NCBI RefSeq assembly: GCF_963676685.1
Contig: NC_092344.1
Location: 97,866,749-97,930,748 of the forward strand
Direction of reading: 5' to 3'
From: Mytilus edulis
Lineage: Eukaryota > Mollusca > Bivalvia > Mytilida > Mytilidae
DNA length: 64,000 nt
Shown here piece by piece: positions 47,001-57,417 of the stretch (position 1 is the first letter of the stretch; every line of letters starts with the position of its first letter). The notes under the pieces are model-generated. The model did no database searches. It was not told where the DNA came from and worked only from the letters and a program-made list of their open reading frames with translations. A program made the translations under genes and the position numbers.

Positions 47001-49694
47001 AAAATTTGGTGCACACTGAATAATGCGCGGGTTATTTAACAGTGTGCACCACATTTTTTATGTTATTTCGAATAGAAAGAAAAAATATTACAGTAATTTC
47101 TTATAATTTAATTCTAAATTCCATTTTAAACCGTAGAAAACCATGAAAAAACGTTGAGGACGTCACGGTCACATGACTAAATTATGTCTATGGGCTGATA
47201 ACAAAATAACGTCAGCCAATCAGAAGACGCGTTACATCAAAAATTAAATTATTGATTATTGCACACAAGACGACGAGCGTATCATGTGCTCATGGCGAAG
47301 CTGTTTATTTTATATAGACTAGACCGTTGGTTTTTCCGTTTGAATGGTTTTACACTAGTAATTTTGAGGCCCTTTATAGCTTGTTGTTCGGTGTGAGCCA
47401 AGGCTCCGTGTTGAAGGCACGGTACTTTGACCTATGATGGTTTACTTTTATAAATTGTTATTTGGATAGAGAGTTGTCTCATTGGCACTCACACCACATC
47501 TTCCTTTATCTCTCTAGGTTAAGTCAGTTTCAGAGCAATATTTGTTTAAAATTTATGTTTATAAAGTGACGCCACCAATTTTGTTGCCTACTTGACAACA
47601 TATTTTTACGTTTGGTAGACGTGTTTTCAAAAAAACAATCTAGGCATTCTCATGGAAACCAACGGTACTCCTTTTCTTGTCATCTTTTTACTTTATTCAT
47701 ATGAGGCATACCTCACACAGAAGCTTCCTCGGAAGAATGAAAAAAGCTAGCACTATCCCTTTATTACTTACGTTCCGCTTCATATAGATGATGGCCTCTC
47801 ATTAAATATTTCAAAGTTTGGTAACTAAGTTGAACATATCTATCCAACCGAACTTGAAATAAAGGACACAACAGTCACAACAGTAAAGTCTGTCTCGTAT
47901 CTTGACTAACATTTATAAATTGATAATAAAGGTAATTTGAGAATAAAACATTTCGACAAAAAAGATGATTTCAGCTTCACCATGGTGAATTTTCATTTAC
48001 TATGTAGCAAAATTTAATCAACATGATAAAATTGAGAATGGAAATGGGGAATGTGTCAAAGAGACAACAACCCGACCAAATAAAAAACAACAGCAGAGGG
48101 TCACCAACAGGTCTTCAATGTAGCGAGAAATTCCCGCACCCGGAGGCGTCCTTCAGCTGGCCCCTAAACAAATATATACTAGTCCAGTGATAATGAACGC
48201 CATACTAATTTCCAAAATTGTACGCATATCTTGAGTTTATTTATCCCAGTTGATACCATGTTTCATAGCTTGCATTTCTCATCGTGATTTCTTTAATAGA
48301 GTGTTGCTGCTTATAAGAAAACAATCATTGAAATCCTAGAGTTACAAGGAGGGAAGTCGAAATCATCCCTCTGAAATTTTAACGGGCGACGGTTGGTTGA
48401 CAGTAACGGTATATCTGTTTCACAGATGACGACAGAACGATTGTCAGAACCACAACACCATTCTCTTTTCCTCTTTTCCTTTTTGGGGCTGGTGTTACTC
48501 AAATTGAGTTTCTATGCTGTGTTTTATGTTCCGCTGAATTTCTTTTCGCCGTTTTTCTTTGTGTGTCATCGCATTGTCAATTCGTTTTCGAGCCCTTTTA
48601 AAATGAATACATAGCTAGAAAATATGCTCAGCACTCAACAACACACCGAAAAACTTATTGTACAGTGGCGGATCCAGGGGGGGGGGGGTTCCGGGGGTGC
48701 GCACCCCCCTTTATTTTTGCCGATCAATGCATTTGTATCGGGACATATGTTTTGCACCCCCCCTTTGCCCTGGGTGCCCTGGGTTAGCACCCCCCCTTTC
48801 GAAAATTCCTGCATCCGCCCCTGTTGTATACCAGTTTCAAACATACTACGTTTCAAGTTCACGGTACACGGTGTACCTTAAACCAAAGTTTTGATTAAGA
48901 ACCAGATACCGGACAACACAATGTCCCATTTCTTTCAAGAGCAAGGTATAATAAAGAAAAAGCTAAAAACAAACCATTACATTCTGACGTTATTCGGAGA
49001 CAGAATTTGATATTCCTTAAGACACTGTTTGTGTTTTTAGTGTAGCAGCTATATGTTTATACTAATAATGTTGTGTTCACTGCTTTTAAAATTTATACGG
49101 AGGGATCTTTATTTATTTTTTATTTGAATACAAAAGAACTTTTGAACACTTGGAATGTTTCACACAAATCAAATCTATATAGTCGAAAATTATTTCTTCT
49201 CTATCAATAAATCAATGGTTTAATCACCTCGACAATGTACACACACATTTCAACAGGTAAAAAAACATACTTGTATGTTTACAGTGCACAATATCAGTAT
49301 TATGTTATTCAGTTAGTAAATATTACAATGCATTTCAAATTAACTGATCCCTCCTATAACTGTAATATTTACAGTACAAATAAGAAGTTGTAAGCACAAG
49401 CACTTGTGAAATGACCCCCCCCCCCCCTTTTCTTGTGTTCAAAGTTTTTTTTAGTTAATATTCTGTCATATTATAACTTACTTGGTGTGTTCTTGCAATT
49501 ATCCACACATTATTACAATATTTTGTCAATAAATGAAGATTTGTTATTAATTTTGACCCTCAATTGATTCTCAATTATTACTTTCCACAAATAATAACAG
49601 AGGTTTGAATAGGTTGTGAGAAAGTGAAGAATTAAAACATACCTGCAAGACATAATTGAAGAATCAGATTGGTTAACAATGATATAACTCCCAT
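41029..49694 (-). CDS. Tyrosine-rich single-pass membrane protein, CYYR1/shisa-like (paralogue A)
   Basis: Four exons on the minus strand: 49694-49643 (ATG at 49694), 44048-43919, 42384-42227 and 41201-41029 (stop TGA). All introns are GT-AG and the phases (1, 2, 1) agree, giving 170 aa. Residues 1-17 (MGVISLLTNLILQLCLA) form a signal peptide. Residues 18-61 are an ectodomain with 20 tyrosines, including a run of eight, one cysteine and no glycosylation-rich segment. Residues 62-86 (TATIVGAVIGSLVGIAFII...) are a transmembrane helix, followed by basic RIRLSKAKK. The tail is Pro/Gln-rich and ends with PPPTYASQDPAYPPPAYNYG, which carries PPxY-type WW-domain ligands. The architecture fits the CYYR1/shisa-like class, but the usual cysteine cluster of that class is nearly absent. 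Function is unknown; PPxY tails of this class are linked to WW-containing ubiquitin ligases and trafficking. Intron 1 (5.6 kb) is full of repeats. Confidence 0.8.
41488..41748. repeat. Minisatellite, nine ~29-bp units, in paralogue A intron 3
   Basis: Nine units of the form gtaagaaagcctaacatcca + cccgcccat, one of them longer by three bases. Open frames on the minus strand through it are periodic artefacts (CGWMLGF repeats). It sits about 290 bp upstream, in gene orientation, of the last coding exon. Confidence 0.9.
42490..42583. mobile_element. Hairpin repeat D, copy 2, with 8-bp target duplication
   Basis: The arms are caggcacttgtctcagaaaa and ttttctgagacaagtgcctg. The flanks carry ataagaac at 42482-42489 and 42584-42591, an 8-bp direct repeat as made by hAT-type insertion. 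The element lies about 105 bp upstream (in gene orientation) of the transmembrane exon of paralogue A. Confidence 0.75.
44352..44640 (+). pseudogene. Fragment of the YIDD reverse-transcriptase element, N-terminal module
   Basis: The frame reads ...DFKSKPPKCTCASFPFIYYP, GFVITGDLNIV and KYRESKSINWKHY, then loses the frame near 44580, with degenerate continuation. I recall this CxC...VITGDLNIV...SINWKH module as preceding the RT domain in the same bivalve retroelement family; that link is from memory, since no copy in this window joins the two. It is preceded by a poly-A run at 44310-44329. Confidence 0.45.
44740..45178 (-). pseudogene. 3' end of a CR1/L2-like LINE (ORF2 C-terminus)
   Basis: The minus-strand frame from 45178 to 44837 reads SLRWLNVEKRIQYQKAILVF, then NLRSADEKLLNLPKPKT, and SGSQIWNSLPNEIK, ending at a stop after INCAN. 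This is the conserved C-terminal block of CR1/L2-type reverse transcriptases. The N-terminal domains are missing: a 5' truncation typical of LINE retrotransposition. It lies in intron 1 of paralogue A. Confidence 0.75.
45464..46240 (+). repeat. Repeat J: terminal hairpin, (tccg)-rich run and ~163-bp tandem units
   Basis: It opens with the hairpin ATACGCCCGTCAAAATTTTG-ACGGGACGTAT, then a tccgtctg-rich run to 45570. Tandem units follow, each starting cacatgtcgcgctgtatctc or a variant, at about 45736, 45899, 46062 and 46200. The spacing (163, 163, then a shorter unit) is close to the ~160-bp unit of R2 although the sequences differ. Confidence 0.65.
46225..47105. mobile_element. Hairpin-rich composite element
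   Basis: The outer ends carry ctgtaatattttt (46245) and its inverse aaaaatattacag (47080). Inside are four ~34-bp units with the core ggggcgtgg (46400-46520), a ~165-bp inverted repeat (46795-46960: ctggtcattatcgtgata... and tatcacgataatgaccag), and a shorter palindrome around gtgcacactg/cagtgtgcac (46990-47070). No coding capacity is seen. Confidence 0.65.
47765..48450 (+). pseudogene. Reverse transcriptase fragment (YIDD family), copy 3, broken and split by repeat C
   Basis: Degenerate frames match copy 1: an IDD-containing phrase near 47787, IYPTELEIK near 47840, FDKKDDFS near 47955, and after the insertion an SQLIP-like segment and downstream sequence up to about 48400. Stops and frameshifts interrupt it. 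Repeat C occupies 48026-48226. Confidence 0.6.
48026..48226 (+). repeat. Repeat C fragment inserted in the RT relic
   Basis: It reads ttgagaatggaaatggggaa, acaacccgaccaaataaaaa, ttcaatgtagcgagaaattc and gtccttcagctggcccctaa. Nearly the same as the copy starting at 63538, which is longer. Confidence 0.7.
48663..48823. mobile_element. Repeat H, copy 3 (hairpin with CAG...CTG ends)
   Basis: It runs from CAGTGGCGGATCCAGGGGGG to ATCCGCCCCTG with inverted G/C-rich arms. The flanking ttgta on both sides (48658-48662 and 48824-48828) is a possible partial target duplication. The open frames here are translations of homopolymer-rich repeat. Confidence 0.65.
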
Positions 49695-51285
49695 TTTGAC
49701 ACACGAAAAAACAAATGTAACAACATACACAGTTTATTAGATATAAAAACCCATCCGATTAAATACTATTTTTAAAAATGTGAATCTCTTGTCCTTAGAA
49801 ACGAATCGATGTTTTTGTCACGTGACCAAACAAATGCTAATACCTGTCGCTGCTTTCATCAATGTGTGGTGTCTGATGATTACAAAAGACGATATAAACA
49901 TAAATAATTATGAAATATGTGGAACTGAGGCATTAACAACATTAAATATTTGTTCAAATAAACAATTATTGATGTTCTTAAAAAAAGGGTATATATTATT
50001 GATATATGTTTGTTCAGTCTATAAAAGATCATAAAATAAACTAACGGTATAGCTGAAATCCTTGTTGTTGAACTACCGCTAATTTTTGAAAGAGAAAAAA
50101 TATAATATGAAGTCTTTGTTAATAATACTTGTTATCTTGGTTTCAGTTCATCAATGTAATAAGTTGAATCATAGTGGAGTTATAGTCTTTGACCCAAGGA
50201 TTTGTATAGTAAGATCTTACAATACAAATCCTTGTTTGACCCCAGTGCGGTTATTTTGCAGGTTGCAATTAATATTAACTACGAACTAACACGGAATGCC
50301 GGAAAAGAAAAAAAACTTGGCATTATAAGCATTGAAAACAATATATTGATAAAGGTAAAGTAGAACTTCGATGATTACATCATACATGAAAGGGACAATC
50401 TTCAGATTGAAATAAGCATATTTTTTTTTAATTATAAGATATAAATTGTGTACATATTTGATCTTTGTCGAGTATAGACATAACATTTGATAATTAAATT
50501 CGGGACTGTATGACGATTCGATCATGCGCAGACTTAAAACAAGTAATTATTGTTCATAACAGATTGGCATATTACGATTAAGATCTATGATTTCAGTCTG
50601 TTCTATTTGTTTATTATCAAGCTTTTTTTTTTTACCAGTTTAGGGTATTCTTTGACAGTTTTTCTCTCTATTCATATCTTGGTATTTTCGTCTGTATCTA
50701 TTTTCTATTGAATTTTGCAGAGCTTGTATTTCCGGATATCAATGACAGCTACATAGCATCTTCCAAGGAAGCAATTTAATCACGGGTTTATTTCTTCGAA
50801 AGAACTTATACTTGACATCATGGTCTCAGATGAAGAAAAATTGTTTAATAGATGTCTTAATGATCACAAATAGCAACTCATTTCAGGATTTTAACTTATC
50901 ATGTGCGACAGAATGCATGGGTGCAAACAAAATAATATTGACTGCTCAACCTTACATAGTTGATCCCCTGATTTTATAAAGTAGCAATAATGTTAACCAT
51001 ACAAAACATCAATATTGAGAATTAAAAAAAAAATAATGATTTCATGTTGTGTATATGGGTTGAGCAAAGGCATGAAACAACAACATTATAAATAATATTT
51101 TTGTCTAAGTCATTAGACATATTAATACTGTATATTCATATAAACGTATATTTTGACTAAGTCATTAAACATAAAACTGTATAATCATATAAACGTATAT
51201 TTTAACTAAGTCATTAAACATAATAGTACTGTTCAAATTATGCCCGATCGTTCCTGTACTGTCAATAAAAACACAGGTATCTGTA
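48830..51285. other. Interval around and between paralogue A exon 1 and paralogue B: no further gene supported
   Basis: A poly-C run lies at 49413-49430. A 50-bp palindrome (caaggatttgta...tacaaatccttg) lies at 50186-50241. An open frame at 50107-50289 starts MKSLLIILVILVSVHQC, which looks like a signal peptide, but its second half is made of that palindrome, so I do not call a gene. Confidence 0.45.
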
Positions 51286-53714
51286 TTATCTGTATCCGTA
51301 ATTATAAGCTGGTGGAGGATAGGCCGGATCCATTGATGCATATGTGGGCGGAGGAATATTTGGATTATACTGGAAGGGATTTGGTTGTGGCTGTGGTGGT
51401 GGTGGTGCAATATTTGATGCCGCTAAAAAAAAAATATCAAGTTATTATGACACATAAAACTTGTAAAAAGCTATGACATTTTGTAAGAGGACTTGAAACC
51501 TTATATATACTTCTATTTCATTTACATATAAAAAACAAACCGTGTTTACACAGAGATATGTCTCGCTTGTATGTAATTTAGATGGTATAATGCACATGTA
51601 GAAATTAAAATGGCAATACTTTAACAGGTAAACTATTCATAATATTCAAAGTCAACCATGGCTAAGGCGAAGGGCCCAAATAATCTACCTAAAAATGAGA
51701 TGCACGCCATCAATGTTTATACAACTGCATATTATTGAGTGACTTCCTCAAGACGGGGCACGATGCTTTAAACTTCTTTGTCTGCATCTAAAACAAAATA
51801 TCGTAAAGTAAACTCGTTCATGACTCACGTGTCAGGTCTTTGACAAAGTTAGAAAATTGTCATTAAATTAATGAAATGTGTATATAAATGAAAATTAAAA
51901 TATAAACGTACTTGTAACAACGTTGACTGTTTTCTTAACTGGCTTTGGTTTGATAACTACAGTAGTTTTTTTATTGCCTTTCCTTACACGATAGCAGACG
52001 CATACTGTTACAGTAACAATAAAAGCTAGACCAAATATGCAACCAATTACTATCCCTGCGGTCGCACCAGCCCTAAAATTAAAGATAGTATTTATTATTG
52101 AAATTAATGTTTTAAAGTTTTCTCATCATCCGACATTATCGTCCTCTATTTGGAAATCTCTATATTAGATATGAACATGTGCAGAACAAAAAGTGGATTA
52201 GTTTTCCATTTAAAAGTAATATTTACATTTTAATGTAGCGGATTGTGTATCAGGGTTAAATATCAGGCAAACAAATATGAAAAAACGTGACAAAGAAGCT
52301 CAAATCAAACAAAAAAATGGAAATGAACTCGAATATTTTTACTAGTTGATGGTATATTTATGATTTTATGTTAATGTAAAAGTAAACTCTAAAATTATGA
52401 TAACAATAAAATCAGATACACCCACATCGATTATAACATTGGTAGTAAAATTCAATATGAAAACACTGAGGCCCTATCTTCGTATTTTATGATAGTCTAG
52501 ACTCTAGAGGCAAGTAAAAGGCCACCATTCCTTACAAAAATTCACCGCTATAACTGCTTGGACAATAAATGAGTGAAAAAACGTGAAAAAGTTTCCATCC
52601 AATAACATTCTCGTATTAATTTATTAGGTAATAAGACTTTAGCATTAACTCCAAATTTATACTAATTGTTAAAAGCTGTTGCTAAAACACTGACTATAAA
52701 ACTACGTAATTGTCTGAAGGCAGTGTGGCATATAAAATGCCATTAAGTTAAATATTTACATTGTATCATGTGTGACGTGTTGTTCTCTGCTAGTATGTCA
52801 TGTTTGTAATATAATATCATATTTGTAATTTAGTTATGTTTTGATTGGTGGGTATAGCACGTATTTGCTTTTTGCAAATTAACTCATTCATTCAATGAAA
52901 CAAGTGTACAATTCTCGAAATAAATAAGGCTTAACTGAGTATATACCTACACTAAATCACTACAGTACTACAGTACAGCATACTTACGAGCCAGAACTGT
53001 CGTATCCATAATAAGAATCATAGTAATAATAGTTATAGTAATAGTAGTTGTAATACGAATAATAACGGGAGTAGTATCTGGAATAGTAACCAGAGTATGA
53101 TCTATAGTATCTGGCGGCCTCTACAAGGTTTACTGAAAATACAAAAGCAAACAACTTTTAATAATAAAATATGCTCAACAAACCAGTTCATACTTTCGTT
53201 TAAAATGTTTTACATTTTTATTTTGTCATGTCGAGGCCTTTTCTTATTAGCTTGCAATGCGGTATGGGTTTTGCTCATTGTAAAAGACCATACCTCAAGC
53301 ACCTATGTAACGTTTTTTTTTCTCATAGTCAACCCTGAGGCATGTTGAAGATTATAACAAGAATTCATATGGTACATAAATTATGTAATTATATTAAGCC
53401 AGCATGGACAATGCGATGTCAAATTATTACTTAACTTTGTATGATATGTGTTTTCTGCTGTTTATTATTGTGTCATATATGTAGTATATATTTTGCCATA
53501 GCATGTAAATGCTTTGCAAATAAATTCATCCATTCAAACCTCGAATTATTGATAACTTTTTTTTTCGTGTACTCTATTTATGACCTGTGTAATATTCTAA
53601 TAAAGGGAATCATAACCTAAACAGATTTCGAAAAATAAATGCAAATTAGCCCATACACATACCTGATAAAACTACCTGAAACAACCTATAGATAACCCCC
53701 GTTATTGTGTCCAT
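51286..53714 (-). CDS. Tyrosine-rich single-pass membrane protein, CYYR1/shisa-like (paralogue B)
   Basis: Four exons on the minus strand: 53714-53663, 53132-52988, 52072-51912 and 51422-51286 (stop TAA), with GT-AG introns and the same phases (1, 2, 1) as paralogue A, giving 164 aa. Residues 1-17 (MDTITGVIYRLFQVVLS) are hydrophobic and signal-peptide-like, though less typical than in A. The ectodomain (18-66) has 22 tyrosines and no cysteine, built of RYYS/GYYS and YYYYN steps. The membrane segment AGATAGIVIGCIFGLAFIVT... (67-92) contains several Cys near the cytosolic face (VCVCYRV), possible palmitoylation sites. The tail ends PPPTYASMDPAYPPPAYNYG, nearly identical to A, while the middle of the tail is shorter. 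The first exons of both genes are 52 nt. The gene is a tandem duplicate of A; B is compact (2.4 kb) while A has been expanded by repeats. Confidence 0.82.
53230..53300 (-). repeat. Repeat B fragment in paralogue B intron 1
   Basis: The phrases tcgaggccttttcttattag and gcggtatgggttttgctcat match the reverse complement of repeat B. Short and degenerate. Confidence 0.5.
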
Positions 53715-54179
53715 TTTAACTCAAAAATACTGGTACTAAAACATGGCCGAACATACAATTAATATTTAATCCTTTATTATTGTTTGTTGGGAAAACGGTT
53801 GTCGCTATCACGTGATCAAACGCGGATAAATGAAATGTTTCGGTAACAATTAAGGCATTTAAATAAAACTGAACATTTAAATATTTCACAAGGGCTGTGA
53901 CATTTTGAAATAACATAGAATAAGAAACAGGCATGTTTATTCCAGTTATTGGCCCCAAGTGTCAAACACATTGAAAAGACAAAAAAAAATCAATTATTCC
54001 AAATTAAAACAACTAATCATTGTTTAATGAAATCAAGATATTTTTTTTTCTGTTCTTACGTAAATATGTAAGCGGTTCAATATATTTCAATTCAACTCTT
54101 CATTAATCAAATGTACAAAGGTACATGTATAATTAATATATACTAAATATAGATTACAAAAATATATGATCATGACAAA

Positions 54180-56240
54180 ACAGACTTACAATAATAAAGT
54201 GAAACGAAAAGCTCAGTACAATTTTAAGAGGAAACAAGGTCTGGAACTTTGTAGTATTGCAAAAACGAATCCAAAAGAAATTTTGGGTAACCGTAAAGCC
54301 AAAAAACAAACCAAAGTGTGTAGCGGACAACGAAGCAATGTTTAGTTATTTTGAAAATGTTCTTGGTATGAACCCATCCGAGCTATCTGATGCAGTGTTA
54401 GATCTTTTAAACAACACTTATTTGATGGTGTAAATATAGACTTATTGGATACAGACATCTCTGAAGGCGAAATTATTAAAGCACTAAAGAGACTTAAATT
54501 CGGGAAAAGTGCAGGTAACGATGAAATTGTAGGTGAGATGTTTTCGTCATGTCCTTCATTTTTCGCACCTATTTTGAAAACTTTGTTCAACTCGATATTT
54601 GCTATCGGAGTATATCCAGAAAATTGGACTGAATGTTTAGTTATTCCTGTTCCTAAAAGTGGAGATCTTACGAGTCCGATTAATTATAGACCTATAATAT
54701 TAGTAAGCATCCTGTCAAAGTTGTTCACTAGTATTTTCACTGACCGTTTGTTATCGTGGTCTCAGGACGATAATCATATAATAGACAACCAATTTGGATT
54801 CCAGCCAGGACGGTCTACTGTTGAAGCTATATTTACACTACATGGAATTATTTCACATACTCTTCGCCATAAATTAAAATTATACTGTGGCTTCGTAGAC
54901 TTCCGAAGGTGGACAGAAGAATTTTGATAAATAAACTTCTCAAATCTGGAGTTAGCAGTAAATTCGTATCAATGGTAAATTCTATTTATTCATCTGTGCG
55001 TTTACGTGTGCGGTCTGGTGGAGTACTATCGGAGGATTTTGATAACCATCTTGGTGTAAAACAAGTCGAGCCCTTATCTCCCTTACTTTTCTTATTTTTT
55101 ATAAATGACATTATTCAAGATATCTCCACTGATGTAAACGAAGATGTCATATCTTTGAATGGAATTCTTATATATTTAATACTTTTTGCTGACGACACCG
55201 TTTTACTTGGAAAAACACCGACTGTTCTGCAACACTTATTTGATAAACTTTTACTTTACTGCAATTAATGGAATATCGAAGTAAACGCTGATAAAACCAA
55301 AGTAGTGGTTATTTAGAAATGGATTTAGACCGGTAGATACTATTTTTTACTATGATAACAAGGAACTGCAAGTTGTTAATTTATATGTGTACCTTGGTGT
55401 ATTATTACATTACAACGGAAAGTTTTTACATACTCAAAAACGTCTAGCACAACAAGGATCTAGAGCCATGTCACCTTTAATGAACTCTCTCAAACAATTC
55501 TTTATCACTCCAGAAGAACAGATGTTTCTTTTCGACAGTGTGGTCGGATCCGTCTTAGGCTATGCATCAAAAATATGGGGTTTCCATCGTGCTAAAGATA
55601 TCGAACTTATTCATAATCGATTTTGTAGATTTGAGTTAAAATTGGGTCGAAATGTACCAACATGTTTTTTATATGTCGAACTTGGCCATTTAACTCTTTT
55701 TATTGTAAGAAAACAAAAAATATTGAAATATTGGTGACATATTATTACAAATAAACCCAAAGTTGTATGATGTGTATTAACTCTTGTATGACGATGCTAT
55801 CAATGGTTATGTAAACTGGGCTTCAAATATACGAGATATATTATATGATCTTGGGTTAAACTGTATGGCTAAACCAAGATGCTACCACAATATGTATAAA
55901 TACTATTAAAACTCGTATCAAAGATCAATACTTGCAGAATTGGTCAACTACTATTCAGGAATGTAGTAAACTGTCATTTTATTGTAGATTAAAATTAACT
56001 TTTTATATTGAAAAATATCTTTCTTATAGCAATAATGTTAGTCTGTTAACAAAATTACGTAGTGGAACATTAAAGTTAAATATTGAAGTTGGTCGTTATA
56101 ATAATATTCCTAGAGAAAATCGTTTATGTGAATGCTGTAAAATGTGAGTTATTGAAGATGAATATCATTTTGTTCTTGTTTGTCCAGCTTATAGATCTGT
56201 ACGAACCCAACACCATCGAAACAGACGTTCCGTCAAATCA
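54180..56240 (+). pseudogene. Non-LTR retrotransposon (LINE) ORF2 remnant
   Basis: Reading from about 54180 there is the linker before RT (KRKAQYNFKRKQ), then from 54445 the RT domain: EIIKALKRLKFGKSAGNDEI, PENWTECLVIPVPKSGD, NYRPIILVSILSKLF and NQFGFQPGRSTVEAI. After a frame break near 54900 it continues with the block ending LFFINDI and the catalytic FADD at 55185-55196, then YLGVLLHYNGKF and the thumb and C-terminal region. A zinc-finger-like CECC...HFVLVCPAY end lies at 56130-56190. At least four frameshifts or stops break it, and the endonuclease domain is missing. The C-terminal layout fits a RTE/CR1-like or Jockey-like LINE; I cannot name the clade. Confidence 0.75.
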
Positions 56241-56253
56241 AATACTATTACAT

Positions 56254-56660
56254 ATAATAATAATAATAATAATAATAATAAATTCTTTATTTAAAGAGGG
56301 TAACTCAATTAGAACTAGTCTAATTTTCACTGAGGCCCTCAAACAAAATACATGCATACAGTTAACATTCATACATTAAAGTACAATATATATTACTAGT
56401 ATATACACAATTCAATTATTCAAACATACAAATGGTAATAAATGGCAATATTTGATAAAGTTTTGTTAAAGGAAAACAAATTATTTGACTTGCATATAAT
56501 TTTCAAGAAAATGATTATTACAATGTTTCTTGAATAATTCCACATTACGACATTTTTTTTATTTCGAGTGGTAAATTATTTCATACTTGGGACATATGTA
56601 TATACTATATCTATTAAATTTTATTTGGAAAATCTATATGGAAATTATGTTTTACTTACT
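56254..56660 (-). repeat. (AAT)n tract and 3' end of a second LINE, inverted
   Basis: (AAT)n at 56254-56281 adjoins aattctttatttaaagaggg, which in the minus orientation is a LINE 3' UTR ending in (ATT)n. 56455-56640 resembles the minus-strand CR1/L2-like end at 44837-44950 in layout (tggtaaattatttcatactt near 56570). It appears to have landed at the broken 3' end of the 54-56 kb LINE. Confidence 0.45.
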
Positions 56661-56749
56661 TTACTTTACTATCACCTACAAAAACATTTTATTGTAGGCG
56701 TCTTTTTCAGATTTATTTGTCACTTTGTTTGAATTTTCAAATCAGTCGT

Positions 56750-56818
56750 GTTTGCATGTCTGTGAAGTTTGTTTGCATGACTGTGATGTTAGTTTGCATG
56801 TCTGTGATGTATGTTTAC
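56750..56818. repeat. Short tandem repeat, three ~28-bp units
   Basis: Three units carry gtttgcatgtctgtgatgt or a close variant. Located between two LINE remnants. Confidence 0.7.
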
Positions 56819-56829
56819 AAGGTTTTGTC

Positions 56830-57187
56830 TGCTGAGTCACAATTATAGTTAAGTTTACCAATTTTGTTTTTTTTGGATTGCTGTTCGAACCAATTGTGCC
56901 ATCATCCTTAAACTATGATCTATATAGGGTCAATATTATTTCTGACCCTTCTTGCCGCTGTGGTGTTAATCGTGAAGATTCCTATCATTTCTTTTTTAAA
57001 TGTCTATTATATTCAGACATACGAAATAAAATGTTTGAAAGTCTGCGCTGGCTTCCAAATGATTGTAAAATTAACATAGAAGTACTAACCTCGGGTAGTT
57101 GTCTTCTTTCTCTAGAGCAAAACCAAACCATTTTCAAAAATGTCTTCGAATTTATTAAAAGTTCGGAAAGATTTCAAATTGTCTAGG
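56830..57187 (+). pseudogene. LINE ORF2 C-terminal fragment with zinc-finger-like end
   Basis: An open frame reads PSSLNYDLYRVNIISDPSCR, CGVNREDSYHFFFKCLLYSD, ending ...IKSSERFQIV and a stop at 57184-57186. The CxC...HxxxxC pattern (SCRCG...YHFFFKC) is the typical end of LINE reverse transcriptases. It differs from the CECC end at 56.1 kb, so it derives from another element. Confidence 0.65.
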
Positions 57188-57385
57188 TGGCAAACCATGA
57201 TCGCACACACATCACCATCTAAGTAAAATACTTCCCCCTTGTTTGTCCTTTTTATTATTTGTTTTTTTTTATTTTTTATTTTATTTTTTGTGTTTTTGTT
57301 TTCTAAATATTCCTTTAATTATTTTTATTTTTTTCTGTATTATTATTATTTTCTTTTTTCTTCAATTTTCCGTTTTTTTTATCCA

Positions 57386-57417
<32 letters not shown>

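Larger units (their letters stand above)
45300..47516 (-). repeat. Repeat B2 copy (inverted), split by a composite insertion at ~45464-47320
   Basis: 45300-45463 reads cgctgcaaatgtttgcacct, aagtcaggaatctgatgtac and gtttctcg-like sequence. 47325-47516 reads agaccgttggtttttccgtt, ggccctttatagcttgttgt and ggcactcacaccacatcttc. Together they are the reverse complement of 38180-38560. The 1.86 kb between them is foreign to the repeat and is described separately. Confidence 0.65.

Noticed and set aside
48624-48894. Overlapping Gly/Pro-rich open frames on both strands
   Set aside because: Translations of homopolymer G/C arms of repeat H.
50107-50289. Small secreted peptide beginning MKSLLIILVILVSVHQC
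   Set aside because: The signal-like start is attractive, but most of the remainder is a 50-bp palindromic repeat (50186-50241), and no exon partner was found.
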